In this document: piece by piece, positions 1-9,745 of the stretch
Layout: the number at the start of each line of letters is the position of its first letter
How positions within the stretch are numbered: the first letter of the stretch is position 1
From: Mesotaenium endlicherianum
Lineage: Eukaryota; Streptophyta; Zygnematophyceae; Zygnematales; Mesotaeniaceae
Reading direction: 5' to 3'
DNA: 20,633 bases
Assembly: GCA_009602735.1 (NCBI GenBank)
Contig: WELA01013825.1
Coordinates: forward strand, 485,169 to 505,801
The notes under the pieces: generated by a model
Told to the model about the DNA's origin: nothing
Seen by the model: only the letters and a program-made list of their open reading frames with translations
The model's database searches: none
Translations under genes and position numbers: made by a program

Positions 1-23
1 CCCCCCCCCCCTCTCCCCCTTAG

Positions 24-330
24 CATATCCAGATGTGCCGAGTCACCCCAGCACGTCAGCATGCACATCTCTACCCTGGCGGGCGCTGGGTGCTGCAGAG
101 CTAGTCATGGAGCTGGGGGGAGGAGCCTCGGAAGAGGAGGACAACGATGACGACAACGGCAAGGAGGGGCACGTGCGTGTTCCGGGTGCATCAGCATCAG
201 GGGGCGCTGGCAGAGGCGGCGCCGGCCTGCCCCGGGGCCCCGTGGAGATAAAGCCCGCTCGCCTGCAGGATGACACGCTGCCGGGCTTTGCCCTGGGCTC
301 CTCTTCTGCCGTCGCTGATGACTTCAAGTG
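24..330 (+). CDS. TGH: TGH-like exon 1 of window
   Basis: The open frame carries an acidic stretch (SEEEDNDDDNGKE) and then RLQDDTLPGFALGSSS, the conserved LPGF element before the SURP region. The donor is GTGAGG at 331; the exon ends within the codon for Trp (TG|G), which is completed by the first base of exon 2. A pyrimidine run followed by TAG at 21-23 is a plausible acceptor, so the exon would start at 24. The first 40 codons do not match anything I recognise, so a later acceptor (for example the CTGCAG near 95) is possible. Confidence 0.65.
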
Positions 331-3300
331 GTGAGGAAGGCCCCCCGTTCTCCCCCCTCCTGTTTCTTCATGGATGGCCATCAAGATTGCGCAAAATGTC
401 CCTAGCTCCAGCTCTCTCTGTCTCTCCCTTTTTCCCTCTCTCGCTCTTTCTCTCGCTTTCTCTTGCTCCCCACCCCGCTGTTGTGCACGCGGGCGTGCAG
501 CGTACGCCACTGGTCTCGGGTGGCCGACCAGGCTCCCTCCTCCGCAGATTGCCACTGTGAGATGCTATCTTGCTGGTTTTTATTGGAACATGTAGTGGAG
601 CCTTCAACTTGGGCAGGTCGTGAGGTTCAGCAGGCACTTTCCGCCTGGGGATAAGCTTCTCCCTCTCTCTATCCCTCTCTCTTGCTTTGTTGTCCTTGCA
701 TGCCGTAGTTGTTGTGGAGGCCCGGAAGTGACAGACTCCTGGCCAATAGTGCTGGTGCCACTCGTGTTCCCGTTGCCCAGCCGGAGGCAGAGGCGGGGTC
801 TCGCTGGCACGCCCTCCTCACTGCACGGCGTCTTCTGCAGGCCAGCCATGCAAACGCACTCACGCTCATAAGTACAGTACTCTCATCTACAAGTTGCGTG
901 CCCGGGTTCCTTCCTCCCTGCCTGCCTCCCTCTCCTTCCCACCCTCTCTCCTCTCTCTCGCCTCTGCAGGTTTGCGCCGCCAGCTGTGCCGCGCTCGTTC
1001 GTGCCGCGCCACACCTTTCCTCCGGCAGAGCAAGCAGCCGCAGCGCCGTCCTCCTCCTCCGCCGCCGCCGCCGCCGCGCCTGCAACCCCGCCCCCCGAGT
1101 GCACCCCCCCCGCCGACGCCGCCCTCAGGTCTGCCACGGAGGGGCTGGCGGCCTTCGTGGCCCGGGCTGGCCAGCAATTTGAGGACCTAGCCCGCGAGAA
1201 GAACGCTTCCAACCCCGTCTTCTCCTTCCTCTCGGGGGGGCCTGGGTGCGAGTACTACAAGCGGCGCCTGTGGGAGCTTCGGCAGAAGAGGGCGGCGCAG
1301 CAGGGGCAGGGGCAGGGGCACGCGGAGCGGCTCGAGGGAGAGAGGGAGGGGGAGAAGGAGAGGGAGAGGGAGAGGGAGGGCCGCGAGACTCGCGGGGGGC
1401 GGGCGCCGGGGGGCCGCCAGGTGGCGAGGCTGGATGCAGAGGGCCGAGGGCGGGTGCTGGGAGAGAAGGCTCTGCCACGGCAGCAAGTGGCGGTGGAGGC
1501 ATCCATCGATGCGGGGGACCGCGCGCGCCTGCAGGCGGACCTCGCCTCGCAGTTCACCACCAGCACCGGTCAAGAGGTGCCCCCCCCCTCCCCCCCCCAT
1601 CCCCTGGGGCCTCCCCCCCGCTCTCCTTCTCTCTCATACACACGCGCTCTCTCTTGCTTCACTCTTGGGCCATGGGTGTCCTTTTTAGCTGTCCCGCCTG
1701 CAGCTGTGGAGATGCTATGTGTTGCTTTTCCACCTCTTCTGATGCGGCATTGCGGACCAATGACGCCCCCTCCAACTATTAAGTAGGCCTGGGGGGATGC
1801 AGTTTACAATGGCCTAAAGGAGCCCGTTTGGATCGGCTGACTCCTCTGCTCCGGAGGAACAAGCGCAACAGAAAATGGAGGGGTGAGGTGTTGGTGGATT
1901 GATTGGGCAAGTTATCGTGGTACAGGCTTGTGTCCTCGTGGCCCGCGTATGATTGTGCTGACGTGGCGTATGCGGCGTGTGCGGGAGCGGGTGATGGCAG
2001 CAGGCAACGCGGGCGGTGGGAGCAGACTTCAAGCCGTTTGCGCACGATGCGGCTAAACAGGCGCGGTTTGAGCAGTACCTGCGCGACCAGTCGCGTGGAG
2101 GCCTGCGCCGGGGCGGCGCATTTGGCAGTGTGGGTCTGTCGGAGAGGGAGCGTGCGTTTGAGGTGGGGGAGTTTGAGCGGGCGTCTGCAATGCTCAAGCA
2201 GGGGCGGGCCTTGGCGGCGGGGTCATCTGGCACGGCCGCCAAGGGGAGCGAGCTGGCGGCCATCCTGGGATCCAAGTTCACGACAGCTGGCGGCTCTGAA
2301 AAGCTGCAGCTGGTGTCGCTGGTAGCCCTTTCTTCCCATGCACCCCCTGTGACCCTGTGCGTGTGTGTGTGTATCTACCTCCTTGAATATGACCGTCCTT
2401 TACTCCTGGGGCTGCTGCTGGTGGCCTTGTTGTTTGGCCTAGACGGCAGGTGCCTGCTGCTGCTGCTGCTGGGACGGCCAGCTTATCATCAGCAGCAGTT
2501 GTGCTTTCCTAAGGTGCTGCTTCTGCGGGGCAGAAGGAGCCCGTGCACCAGCCTGCCTGCCTGCCGGATTGCGGCCGCTCCAGCTGTCCTCGTGCATATC
2601 AACGAGGGGGAGGGAGAGCGTGTATGTGTGTGTGTGTGTGTGTGTGACCCTCGGGTGCGTGCTGCAGCACAAGGGCCTGTGGTGTCTGGAAGTAGAGGAT
2701 AAGAGGCCCACCCACCCTGACGGAAGGGCAGTTGCCCGGATGTGCCAAGCATGCTCTCGCTTCTCTTCTCCTCCCTCCTAGCGTGCTGAGGTGAATAACA
2801 CCTTCGTCCGCTTCTGCAAGATCTTTCCGAGGCGTATTCTGCGGAGAGCTCACGGGGGTGTGATGCTGCTCTCTGCTCTCTGCTCTCCGCTCTCTGCACG
2901 TATGCAGCCGTCCGGGCTGGCGACAGCCAACGAGGTGCAGGCGGCCGTGGCCAGTGCGGAGGGGGGCCTGCCACCTGGCGGCTCTGCAGGAGGCAGTGGG
3001 CCTGTGCGGGAGGAAGAGGCGTGGAGGCCGTTGCCCCTGCTGTGCAAGCGCTTCAATTTGGCTGACCCTCACGCCGGCAAGGTGCGTGCTCTCCCACTTC
3101 CTCTGCCTCTGCCTCCGCGCCCCTTCCATGCTCCTGCCTTGCCTCTGCCTCTGCCTCTGCCTCTTCTCTAAACTGTGCTCCCAGGTGCCCCTCTGGGTGT
3201 GTGGAGAGCGCGTCCTTCATCAGAGACATCGCCCTTGCTGGCGGTCTGTACTTGACAGGCGGTCACCTGTGGTTACTTCTCTATGTTATGCTCCCCAAAA

Positions 3301-5829
3301 CTCACATAGACGCGCCGCGCGCACGCACACACACACTGTGTCTGATCGGGCCCTGGCTGTGCGTTCGGGGGGGGATGTCGGGCGGGAGGGAAGGGGGGAG
3401 GGAAGCAGGGGCCAGCTCCGCCGAAGCAGCGCAGTCGCACAGACTCGCTGGCCCTTCTTGCGCCTCCTGGCAACGCTGCAGCTGCTGCCGTCACCACCGC
3501 CGCCCCGTCAGCTGCGCTCTCGATGTCCCTGTTGGACCACCCGGGCGCTTTTTTCGCGGGCCTCACAACGCCCGCCGTGGTCCCCTCCCCGCAGTCAGCT
3601 TCAGCCGCCGCAGGGCTGTCGAGCCCGCTGGCGCTTCCTGGCCCCCCTGGGGCTGACACTTGGAGCCGCCAGGGAGCCCCTGGCTCTGGTGGGCTGCGAG
3701 CGGTTGGAGGAGAGGCCAAGGAAGCGGAGGCCGCGGAGGAGGAAGTGGAGAAGTTGGAGGAGAAACCCATCGACCTCTTCAAGGTTTGTAGCGCTCGCCC
3801 CCCTCCCCCGGTGTCCCCCCCACATCCCACATGACACCCCCTCCCCTGTTGCCGCGCTGGGTCCTGCCTGTCTATGTGGTCGGCACGGGGCGTGTGTGTG
3901 GGCGCTGCTTGCATCCAAGGGACTGCCCAGCTCATTGCGGGGGAGAGTTGGAGGAGGCATTAGTCGTTATATGGAGGTTCTCAAAAGAGTTATCAGGAAA
4001 GGTGCTGAGCCGTGGTGATTGCACGCGTGCTTGTGCTTGCTTGCACGCACGCACGCATGGAGGGTGGGTCCTTATGTTGAATGGGTGGCATTTCCTTGTA
4101 TGTGAGACTGAGCGAGTGAGAGAGCGGGCAAGGGAGGGAAGGAGGAAGGGAGGGAGGGAGGGAGGCGCGCGTTCAATCAGTTCGTGAGGGGGGACAGGTC
4201 ACCATGGCATTCCCCTCTCCTCTCTCTCATGGTGGTCAACCGTGTGCGCTGCGAGCAGGCCATTTTCTCCGACGACGAGTCCGACGAAGAGGAGGACGAG
4301 GAAGAGATCGCCGCAAGCGCAAGCGCGGGCGCAGGCGCCGGCTCTGCAGACGTCAGAGGCTTTGAGCACGGCCGCCTTCCCGCAGCGGCGGCGGCAGCGG
4401 CAGCGGCAGCAGGGGCAGCGACAGCTGGCAGAAGAGGAGTGACGGCAGCGGCGGCAGAGGCGGCCACGGCGGCACTGAGCAGGCTGGAGGCGGGAGACTT
4501 CCTGGAGTCTCTGGGGGCAGAGCTGGGCCTGGACGTGCCGCTGCCTGCCCTGCCTGCCCCCCGCCCTCCCCCTCCCAGAGCTGCGCCTGTGGCTGCTGCC
4601 AGGAGGGACAGTGCTCCAGCCCAGGCCCACGTCGGCAAGTCTGGGGCTCGCCCTAGGTCTGCGGAAGGCCCGCTGCACGGACAGGACAGACGAGCTGGAC
4701 CGGCAGACAGGTGGCAGGACGACGCACAGAGGCCAATGGGCAGCCGCTCTGGAGCAGGCGAGGAGAGTGCTGCCGCTATTGGTGGCGCTGCTGCCGATGG
4801 TGGAAGTGGTCTGTTGGTTGACAGGGGTGCAAAGGCAGGTGGTATGTATGGAACCAAGGAGGCTTCTCGGCTGCCTCTTGCGGACATTATCCCCCCAGCT
4901 ATAGTGGTGGCAGGCAAGGGCAGGGCGGAGGAAGAACCGGACGCGCCGGAAGCTGGAGGCGAGGGCAAGAAAGGGAGGAGGAGGAAGAGGAGCAGGAGGA
5001 AGGGACGGGCGGCAGGGTCTGGCTCGGAGTTGACTTCGGGCGAAGACAGCAGCAGCACGAGCAGAAGCACGGGGGGGTCTGAGTCCGAGGAGGAGGACGA
5101 GGACGATTTGAGGGACCGGCGCAAGCGGAGGCAGCGGCGGAAGGGGAGCCACAGGCGGAGCAGCGGCAAGGAGCGCAAGAAGCGGCGAGCGGAGGAGCGC
5201 ACGGAGGAGAAGCACAGGAAGAGGAGGCAGCGGCGCAAGGAGGAGGAGGAAGAGGAGGGGGGAAGGGAGAAAGAGAAGGAGGTGGCTTCCTCCTCCACTG
5301 GCAGAGCGCATCAGGACTCTCCCCCCCAGGTGAGAGCATGTGGATATGCACAGCTGCACGGGCTTAGCACACACACAAAGAGAGAGAGAGAGGGAGAGAG
5401 AGAGAAACTGTCAGACGGGCGACCGGGGCAGGGTTGCGGGGAGTGCATGCATGCGTACGGGCGGGCGGGTGCGCTGGCCCTGGGCTCTCTCGTCTATGGC
5501 TTGCGCACACCTTCTTTGCTTTGCATTTATTGTGTCCATGACAGGTGGCATAGCAGTACCCCGGGCTACTTCTGGTCCGATGACCCAGACGCGTGCTGGT
5601 TTGAGGAATCTCTGCCTTCGTGTTCTTGATCTCTCTGAATCCTCCTTGAAATGCCCGATTCTTTGGCTGAATGTCTTGTCGAAGCTCGGGTTAGTATCGA
5701 CTTTTCAGAGCTTGCCGTGTCGAGACATGACCAGCCGACTGAGAGAGAAGGTCATGGGTGTGACTGTGTTCTTGTACTTTGCAGGAACAGCACAGGAAGA
5801 GGCGCAGGAAACGCAGCAGAGAGAGATAG
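24..5829 (+). CDS. TGH: TGH/GPATCH1-like G-patch splicing factor, 3' part, seven exons (5' end outside window)
   Basis: In plants TGH is a nuclear, spliceosome-associated RNA-binding protein also needed for microRNA processing; GPATCH1 is the animal counterpart. Joining seven exons in phase gives landmarks in the family order: DTLPGFALGSSS, then FVPRHTF, a SURP/SWAP module ending YYKRRLWE, GRVLGEKALPR, FKPFAHDAAKQARFEQYL, WRPLPLLCKRFNLADPH, RSRTDSL, KPIDLFK joined to AIFSDDESDEEE, LEAGDFLESLGAELGL, and a basic Arg/Lys-rich tail. The LESLGAELGL block argues for the plant rather than the animal form. The G-patch motif should lie upstream of the window, so the gene is cut by the window edge. Compared with land-plant TGH as I remember it, this copy has extra alanine-, proline- and acidic-rich stretches. 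All joins after the first exon are inferred from phase and conserved protein, not from transcripts. Family assignment is firm; exact borders of exons 1, 3 and 4 are less so. Confidence 0.88.
331..969 (+). other. Intron 1 of TGH-like gene
   Basis: It has GTGAGG at the start and a CT-rich tract ending CTGCAG. Two further CT-rich runs (about 405-470 and 655-690) give the intron strong strand asymmetry. I see no coding signal of its own. Confidence 0.7.
970..1576 (+). CDS. TGH: TGH-like exon 2, SURP/SWAP domain
   Basis: The exon starts after a strong CT-rich acceptor ending CTCTGCAG at 969 and completes the split Trp codon, then reads FAPPAVPRSFVPRHTFPP. A SURP-type module follows at about 1128-1285: the ATEGLAAFVARAGQQFEDLA helix, then NPVFSFL and CEYYKRRLWE. 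SURP modules mediate protein contacts in splicing complexes. A highly charged Glu/Arg repeat (about 1330-1390) interrupts the region before GRVLGEKALPR. The donor GTGCCC at 1577 is in phase 0. Confidence 0.85.
1577..2000 (+). other. Intron 2 of TGH-like gene
   Basis: It begins GTGCCC followed by C-rich and CT-rich sequence, and ends at the tandem CAGCAG acceptor. In-frame stops (for example TAA at 1781) rule out read-through. Confidence 0.65.
2001..2312 (+). CDS. TGH: TGH-like exon 3, FKPF block
   Basis: The exon encodes FKPFAHDAAKQARFEQYL and a charged helix (LSERERAFEVGEFERASAML), the block that follows the SURP module in TGH/GPATCH1. The acceptor is a tandem CAGCAG at 1998-2003, so the exon can start at 2001 or 2004 without changing frame. 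The donor GTGTCG at 2313 is in phase 0 and matches the next exon. The polypyrimidine tract before the acceptor is poor, which is why the start is less certain. Confidence 0.78.
2313..2781 (+). repeat. Intron 3 of TGH-like gene, with (GT)n and (CTG)n microsatellites
   Basis: It contains GT repeats near 2359-2372 and 2620-2647, and a CTG run at about 2451-2473. It is bounded by GTGTCG and a pyrimidine-rich CCTAG. No gene is seen within it. Confidence 0.6.
2782..3081 (+). CDS. TGH: TGH-like exon 4, LLCKRFNLADP block
   Basis: The conserved part is WRPLPLLCKRFNLADPHAGK (about 3022-3081), ending at donor GTGCGT. Two in-frame acceptors are possible. One is the excellent pyrimidine-rich site ending CCTCCTAG at 2781, which adds RAEVNNTFVRFCKIFPRR. 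The other is TATGCAG at 2907, which starts at PSGLATANEV. Both keep phase 0. The segment between them contains a TGCTCTC tandem repeat, so it may instead be an intron or be alternatively spliced. Confidence 0.75.
3082..3408 (+). repeat. Intron 4 of TGH-like gene, with (TGCCTC)n repeat
   Basis: It holds a hexamer TGCCTC repeat at about 3136-3166 and a short CA repeat near 3320. A better pyrimidine-rich acceptor exists at CTCCCAG (ends 3185), but none of its frames gives family-like protein. Confidence 0.55.
3409..3783 (+). CDS. TGH: TGH-like exon 5, RSxxDSL to DLFK
   Basis: Choosing the AG at 3407-3408 joins HAGK to GPAPPKQRSRTDSLALL, which matches the order seen in plant TGH (proline-rich, then RSK-x-DSL). 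The exon then runs through an alanine/proline-rich linker and a Glu-rich helix (AEAAEEEVEKLEEKPIDLFK). The donor is GTTTGT at 3784, phase 0. The acceptor context lacks a long pyrimidine tract, so this is supported mainly by the conserved protein. Confidence 0.78.
3784..4258 (+). repeat. Intron 5 of TGH-like gene, with GGGA-rich tract
   Basis: It contains a CGCA run at about 4042-4055 and a GGGA/GGAA purine tract at about 4134-4165. It ends GCGAGCAG before the AIFSDD exon. Confidence 0.65.
4259..5329 (+). CDS. TGH: TGH-like exon 6, acidic block and basic Arg/Lys-rich tail
   Basis: The exon opens with AIFSDDESDEEEDEEE, continuing KPIDLFK from the previous exon as in the family. A polyalanine stretch (about 4383-4480) and LEAGDFLESLGAELGLDVP follow. 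The second half is a low-complexity tail of alternating Arg/Lys and Glu/Ser runs, like the RS-type tails of spliceosomal proteins. The donor is GTGAGA at 5330 after CCCCAG, phase 0. Long open frames on the opposite strand here are compositional shadows. Confidence 0.85.
5330..5784 (+). repeat. Intron 6 of TGH-like gene, with (GA)n run
   Basis: It has donor GTGAGA and acceptor TTTGCAG, with a GA dinucleotide run at 5378-5405. A small additional exon inside cannot be excluded. Confidence 0.65.
5785..5829 (+). CDS. TGH: TGH-like terminal exon, basic C-terminus and stop
   Basis: After acceptor TACTTTGCAG (ends 5784) the frame reads EQHRKRRRKRSRER and then TAG at 5827-5829. This short basic end suits a TGH C-terminus and continues the basic tail of exon 6 in phase 0. 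It is too short to appear as an open frame by itself. Confidence 0.75.
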   Translation, partial: EQHRKRRRKRSRER

Positions 5830-7264
5830 GAGGACGATAGGGGCTTTAGCGCTGCTGGGGGAAGTGAGGGGAGCCCAACCCTGCATGAAAACTTCCGTCA
5901 CTTTATATCTCCAAGGAAGGGGGGGGCTTACATGTGCACTTCTGAGATCACTGTGACTGAACTCAGCACAAACACTCACTGCTTGCCCCCACAGTGACTG
6001 CGGGGCCAGTCATGCAGCGCCACCCTTCCCGCCTCCTCGACAGCTTTTTTTGTGGATGGTGTATACTTAGCACTTCTGGAGCAATTAGACATAGTTCACC
6101 AAAGCTTTGCACCATATTACAATCTCCAGACGAGCGTAGTTGCTTGCTTGAGTAGCCCTGTGCGCATACTGCTCCCCAGACTTCTTCACTCACAGGGCGA
6201 TGGAAATTGTCATTGCACCTGGCAAGCGGTGGATCACTTCTCCTGGATGAATAAAAAGGTGTCGGTCCTTTTTGCATCTTAATTTGCATTGCAGATAAGT
6301 GGGCTGTTCGATCCCCCAGCCAGCTCCTCTTAGGTCGAGGCTGGTCTAATTAAGTGTGGACAAGTATGAACACGCAAAAAGCGCACAGTTGCTGCATGAC
6401 CACCATATCCAGGTCTAAGGTCGGTGCTGATGTCGCTGACTATGACAAGATCCCACATGCACTTTCAGGAACTGCAGGTCAAATTTCCGGTATGCATGAA
6501 ACTAAGACTTGGTTTTAAGGCCCAGGCCCCATATGTAGATTGAAGATCTCCTCACTATTTATGTTTCAGTTGGAGGCAGATATAATTGCCATAAGAAGGA
6601 TAAGCAAACACTGCAATTTGAGCTTCTGACTTCTAGCACGCTCGGGCATATATCAGCGGGCAAATAAAGGCAAATGAATCACACTTCCATGAAGGACAGC
6701 AATTTGTATCACCGTTTGCAAAAAGGACGAGATGTGAATCAAAAATTGCTCTTCATACTTCTTATTGGGTGACAGCAATTGCTGCTCCGGTTCGTCTGAC
6801 TGTCATTGTCGAGCAGCCGGAGGCTTGCTGCAGGAAGACTCAAATTCCTACATTTTTTTTATCCAACATATATTTAGCTAAAACATTGTATGAAGGCTCA
6901 CGTGATTCGTGAAAGCCATTGGGAAGCAGACTACTCCTCACTTCTGCACCCTGTCTGTTATTGGCGGAGAAACTTAGTCCTCCTCTCTCGGTGTGTGTGC
7001 ACTGCTTAGCAACATATCGCCTACTCAGTGTCGAGAACACAACATGTGGTAGAGTACCACTGCGACACGTGTGGCTGCAAAAGCCTCGCGCTGTGGCCAG
7101 CCCATAAAACAAGCCACCTGGAGGGCATTTGATCTAATGCTAGGAGTAACTACGGCCTATATTCACGAGCCTGAAGTATGCGCGTCCTGGACTATAAATG
7201 TACAAGCGTGGGAGACAGCTCCCAAGGGCAGCAAAAAGGCGCGGAGCCCTGCATCTGTCATAAC
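5830..7264. other. 3' flank and intergenic DNA
   Basis: No convincing gene is present. The stretch is clearly AT-richer than the gene to the left. An AATAAA at 6250-6255 could be a polyadenylation signal of the TGH-like gene, about 420 bases after the stop, but this is weak. The open frames here are short (under 110 codons), without recognisable motifs. Confidence 0.5.
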
Positions 7265-8188
7265 TTAAGCTGAACACCTAATGTCTCTCAAAAATCCTGA
7301 AAACGAAAAAGGGTGCACACTCTCACCGACTGTCTCCTGGTACACGGGCCTGTCTGCCGGAACTGGGCTTTTCTTGTAGGCCGTCTGCTTGGCAGGAGAC
7401 CTGAGACTGTGCTGGCTGTGCCGCGAGTGCAGGCGGATCAGGTCTGGGTCGAAGGTGACCACTTGAACCTCTGGATTGAAATGCACTTTCCGCACTTTTG
7501 GAGACCACACTTTCCATTCCCCATCTTCTGAACGAGCTGCCAAACCTGAAGGAGTCCCACTCCCGGACCTGTTCTCGTCACTGGACCTCGGGCTTGGAGT
7601 GGGGGCTTCCATCCTCCTAACTCCGGAGGGACGTGGTCTGTAATTCTGCTCTTCACTATTGGTTGGACTTGGAAGTGAAGTAGTATCCAAGCTCAAGTGA
7701 GAGTACTTTCCAGCGTGATGATGCAGCAACAAAGCAGGCAGATCTTTCTGCACTAGTCTATCATCTGTCCGTAGCTGGTGCTCAATTTCCCGAGTGGGAA
7801 AGGCAAGGGCAATTTCCTTCAAACAGGAAGTGCTTTGCGGTACTTGCTGCCTATGTCTAGAGCTGCTGGCTATTTCCGGGGTACAGAAGTCAGCAGGAGA
7901 AGAAGGAGAAAGCAGATTTCTATAAAGTTCGCCGTCGTAAATGGGTTCCGCCACGGGAATGTCCTCCTCCTCGTCGTCAGAATCAAAGAATACCTTGGAG
8001 TCATCGCAACCAGGACCAGCCTGCTGCAAGGGGCTAAATACAGTAGCATAGGATTTTCTGAAGTCGTCATGACTGAACAAAGAAGACTCTGTTCCCACCT
8101 CCGAAGGCCACCAAAGATATCTTAATTTCTCTTGCGAAAGCACCTTATCTTGCGGGTCCTGGTCAGCATGACTTATGGAAGGCACCAT
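7265..8188 (-). CDS. Uncharacterised protein with acidic patch and KVHF (RVxF-type) motif
   Basis: A single open frame of 307 codons starts at the first ATG (8186-8188) and ends TAA. Upstream in the same frame a pyrimidine-rich TTTCTTACAG (about 8215-8224) could be a splice acceptor, so the true N-terminus may lie in another exon. I do not recognise the family. Visible features, numbered from the ATG, are a Trp-rich segment LRYLWWPSEVG (about 22-32), an acidic patch DSDDEEEDIP (about 69-78), a Ser/Pro-rich middle (about 165-220), and RKVHFNPEVQVVTFDPDL (about 233-250). KVHF fits the [RK]-x-V/I-x-F docking motif used by many protein phosphatase 1 regulators. That motif is short and common, so a PP1 role is only a suggestion. 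Codon-like composition and the length of the frame in AT-richer DNA favour a real gene. Confidence 0.55.
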   Translation of the reverse strand: MVPSISHADQDPQDKVLSQEKLRYLWWPSEVGTESSLFSHDDFRKSYATVFSPLQQAGPGCDDSKVFFDSDDEEEDIPVAEPIYDGELYRNLLSPSSPADFCTPEIASSSRHRQQVPQSTSCLKEIALAFPTREIEHQLRTDDRLVQKDLPALLLHHHAGKYSHLSLDTTSLPSPTNSEEQNYRPRPSGVRRMEAPTPSPRSSDENRSGSGTPSGLAARSEDGEWKVWSPKVRKVHFNPEVQVVTFDPDLIRLHSRHSQHSLRSPAKQTAYKKSPVPADRPVYQETVGESVHPFSFSGFLRDIRCSA

Positions 8189-8203
8189 CGTGAAGAAGGG
8201 CAA

Positions 8204-9033
8204 TGAGGAATTGACCTGTAAGAAATTTCCTAAAGACGAGTAGTGTAAGATATTCGGTAGAAATGAGGCGCGCTACCAAGAATTCACAAAAGCAAATGCC
8301 GAGTAATGGCAAGTGACCAGACTTAAAAAGATAACCTCCAGCTTTTTCCTTGCGGTTTCCCAACAGTTGCGTTCTCTTTGCCACCTAGTAGTCGAACTAC
8401 TAGACGTTCAAACGAGGTCATCCAAGGCTCGAGGGCCGCGTCTTCTTAAGGTGAAATGATGATTGCTCAGCAGAAATCTGATCTTTATCAAATCGTACCG
8501 GGAGCAAGAGGTACACAATTGTGACTCGTCACTCGAGAGGCTTGTTTGTCTCTGAAAGTAATCATACGAATGGCCTCGTCAGCTTCTGGCTGAATTATTT
8601 AAGGTTAACCCTTACGCTAGTTTTGACCAACATCCTGATTCTTGAATATATATACTTGATACTTGAATGTCGGTTTTTCACAACAAATACAAGGAACCAT
8701 CATATGTAAGGCGCGGCAAACTCAAACCTGGAAAACTTTGGAAGGTAAAAGTCGGCAAAATTGTTTTGTTCTGCGGTACCGCGGACTGCCGCAGACGATC
8801 AGCTGACGATGGACGTTGGAACTTGTAGATCTCAGCTGAACTCAGCTGAACTCGTCCTATTTTTCACGTCTAGCACTACAGCGAACGGGATGTACAAATA
8901 GATTGGGGAAATCTGGGGAAAATAGTGGTATTTGGATTCTGCAGATACTTGTGTGAGACCAGGACCAAGCGTCTCTGGAGCGCCAATACACTTGGGAGAG
9001 CTCTGGAGTCAGGAGTCAGGACCACTCTTGGAC
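8204..9033. other. Intergenic DNA upstream of the KVHF gene
   Basis: No gene is supported. An ATATATAT stretch at about 8647-8654 could serve as a TATA element for the - strand gene, about 450 bases before its ATG. A ten-base CTCAGCTGAA is repeated twice at about 8832-8851. Confidence 0.4.
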
Positions 9034-9314
9034 CAGGCCCCAGAATTCGAAATATTTTATCTTATTCCATATTCTGGATATTATAAATAAAAACTGAAAC
9101 CAAAAAATACCTTACATCAAGATCCATCCCATCGTATAATATCATGTAATCCCGCATTTTCCTATGTAGGTTGCGAATAATATGTTCAGAAGTTTTTACC
9201 AAGCACAGAGATGGTTAGAATATCTTCTGAATAATGGGTGTTATAACAAATACCATGGGCGTCAGGCCCAGCATGATTTCAGAACCATAATGTTTTGCCG
9301 AATCCTGGGGCCTG
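9034..9314 (+). mobile_element. MITE copy A (hAT-like terminal inverted repeats)
   Basis: The element begins CAGGCCCCAGAATTCG and ends CGAATCCTGGGGCCTG, inverted repeats matching at 15 of 16 positions. It is 281 bases with no coding capacity. Its right half aligns with the right half of copy B (shared TCTGAATAATG, CATGGGCGTC and the terminal repeat). Flanks TCTTGGAC and CTCTAGAC match at 4 of 8 positions; the differences are all transitions, so an aged 8-base target duplication is possible but unproven. The CAGG start is typical of hAT-derived elements. Confidence 0.72.
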
Positions 9315-9466
9315 CTCTAGACCCAACAATGTCAAAGTTCTAGTGGACACGGTTTGAACACGGTCGAAACTTGCCAAATTGGCCCGTCAAGCAAGACAGC
9401 TATGAACAAAAATTTGATTACGATCAAGACAAACAGCCCGTGTTGAAGAACGGTAGTCATCAGTGG

Positions 9467-9500
9467 CAGGCCCCAAGATGCCCCAGGATGCGATCGAAAC
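9467..9500 (+). mobile_element. Partial MITE terminus
   Basis: CAGGCCCCAAGATG, followed by CCCCAGGATGCGATCG, resembles the left terminus of copies A and B. No matching right end lies before copy B, so it is at most a fragment. Confidence 0.35.
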
Positions 9501-9745
9501 GCGAAAATGGACGTCCTCGATTGGCCCAGACCCCGTATATTGCGTCCAAAGAGGTCCAAAGTGGAACATTGGCAAGCTAGGTCTCTGGTCTCGATCAACA
9601 TCTGAATCAAACTGAATCGAACTGAGAATCAAACTTGACGAAAAAGATTGACCGAAGTGGACTGAAGACTGATGCATCATGCAGGGTGATGCGGGGCCTT
9701 TGTTGCTTGCTAGCATGCGTGTCGGTGAGCGTTACTTCTTAGATT

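Noticed and set aside
986..1786. Reading the + frame as one 266-codon gene starting at 986
   Set aside because: The start lies inside exon 2 and the part after 1576 is C-rich intron; splicing gives a better family match.
3186..3656. Exon start at the strong acceptor CTCCCAG (3185)
   Set aside because: None of the three frames reads family-like protein and two meet stops or change phase; 3409 joins HAGK to GPAPPKQRSRTDSL correctly.
4177..5374. Two long - strand open frames (373 and 391 codons) opposite exon 6
   Set aside because: They are Ser/Leu/Arg/Ala-rich low-complexity shadows of the GC-rich exon, with no motif, while the + strand frame matches TGH.
5963..6289. 108-codon - frame downstream of the TGH-like gene
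   Set aside because: No motif, overlaps a similar-sized + frame and is probably 3' UTR.
8521..8709. 62-codon + frame, hydrophobic
   Set aside because: Short, no start context or homology, in repeat-like AT-rich DNA.
9332..9716. Overlapping frames of 92 and 109 codons between the MITE copies
   Set aside because: They overlap in several frames, lack recognisable features and partly include MITE-terminus sequence.
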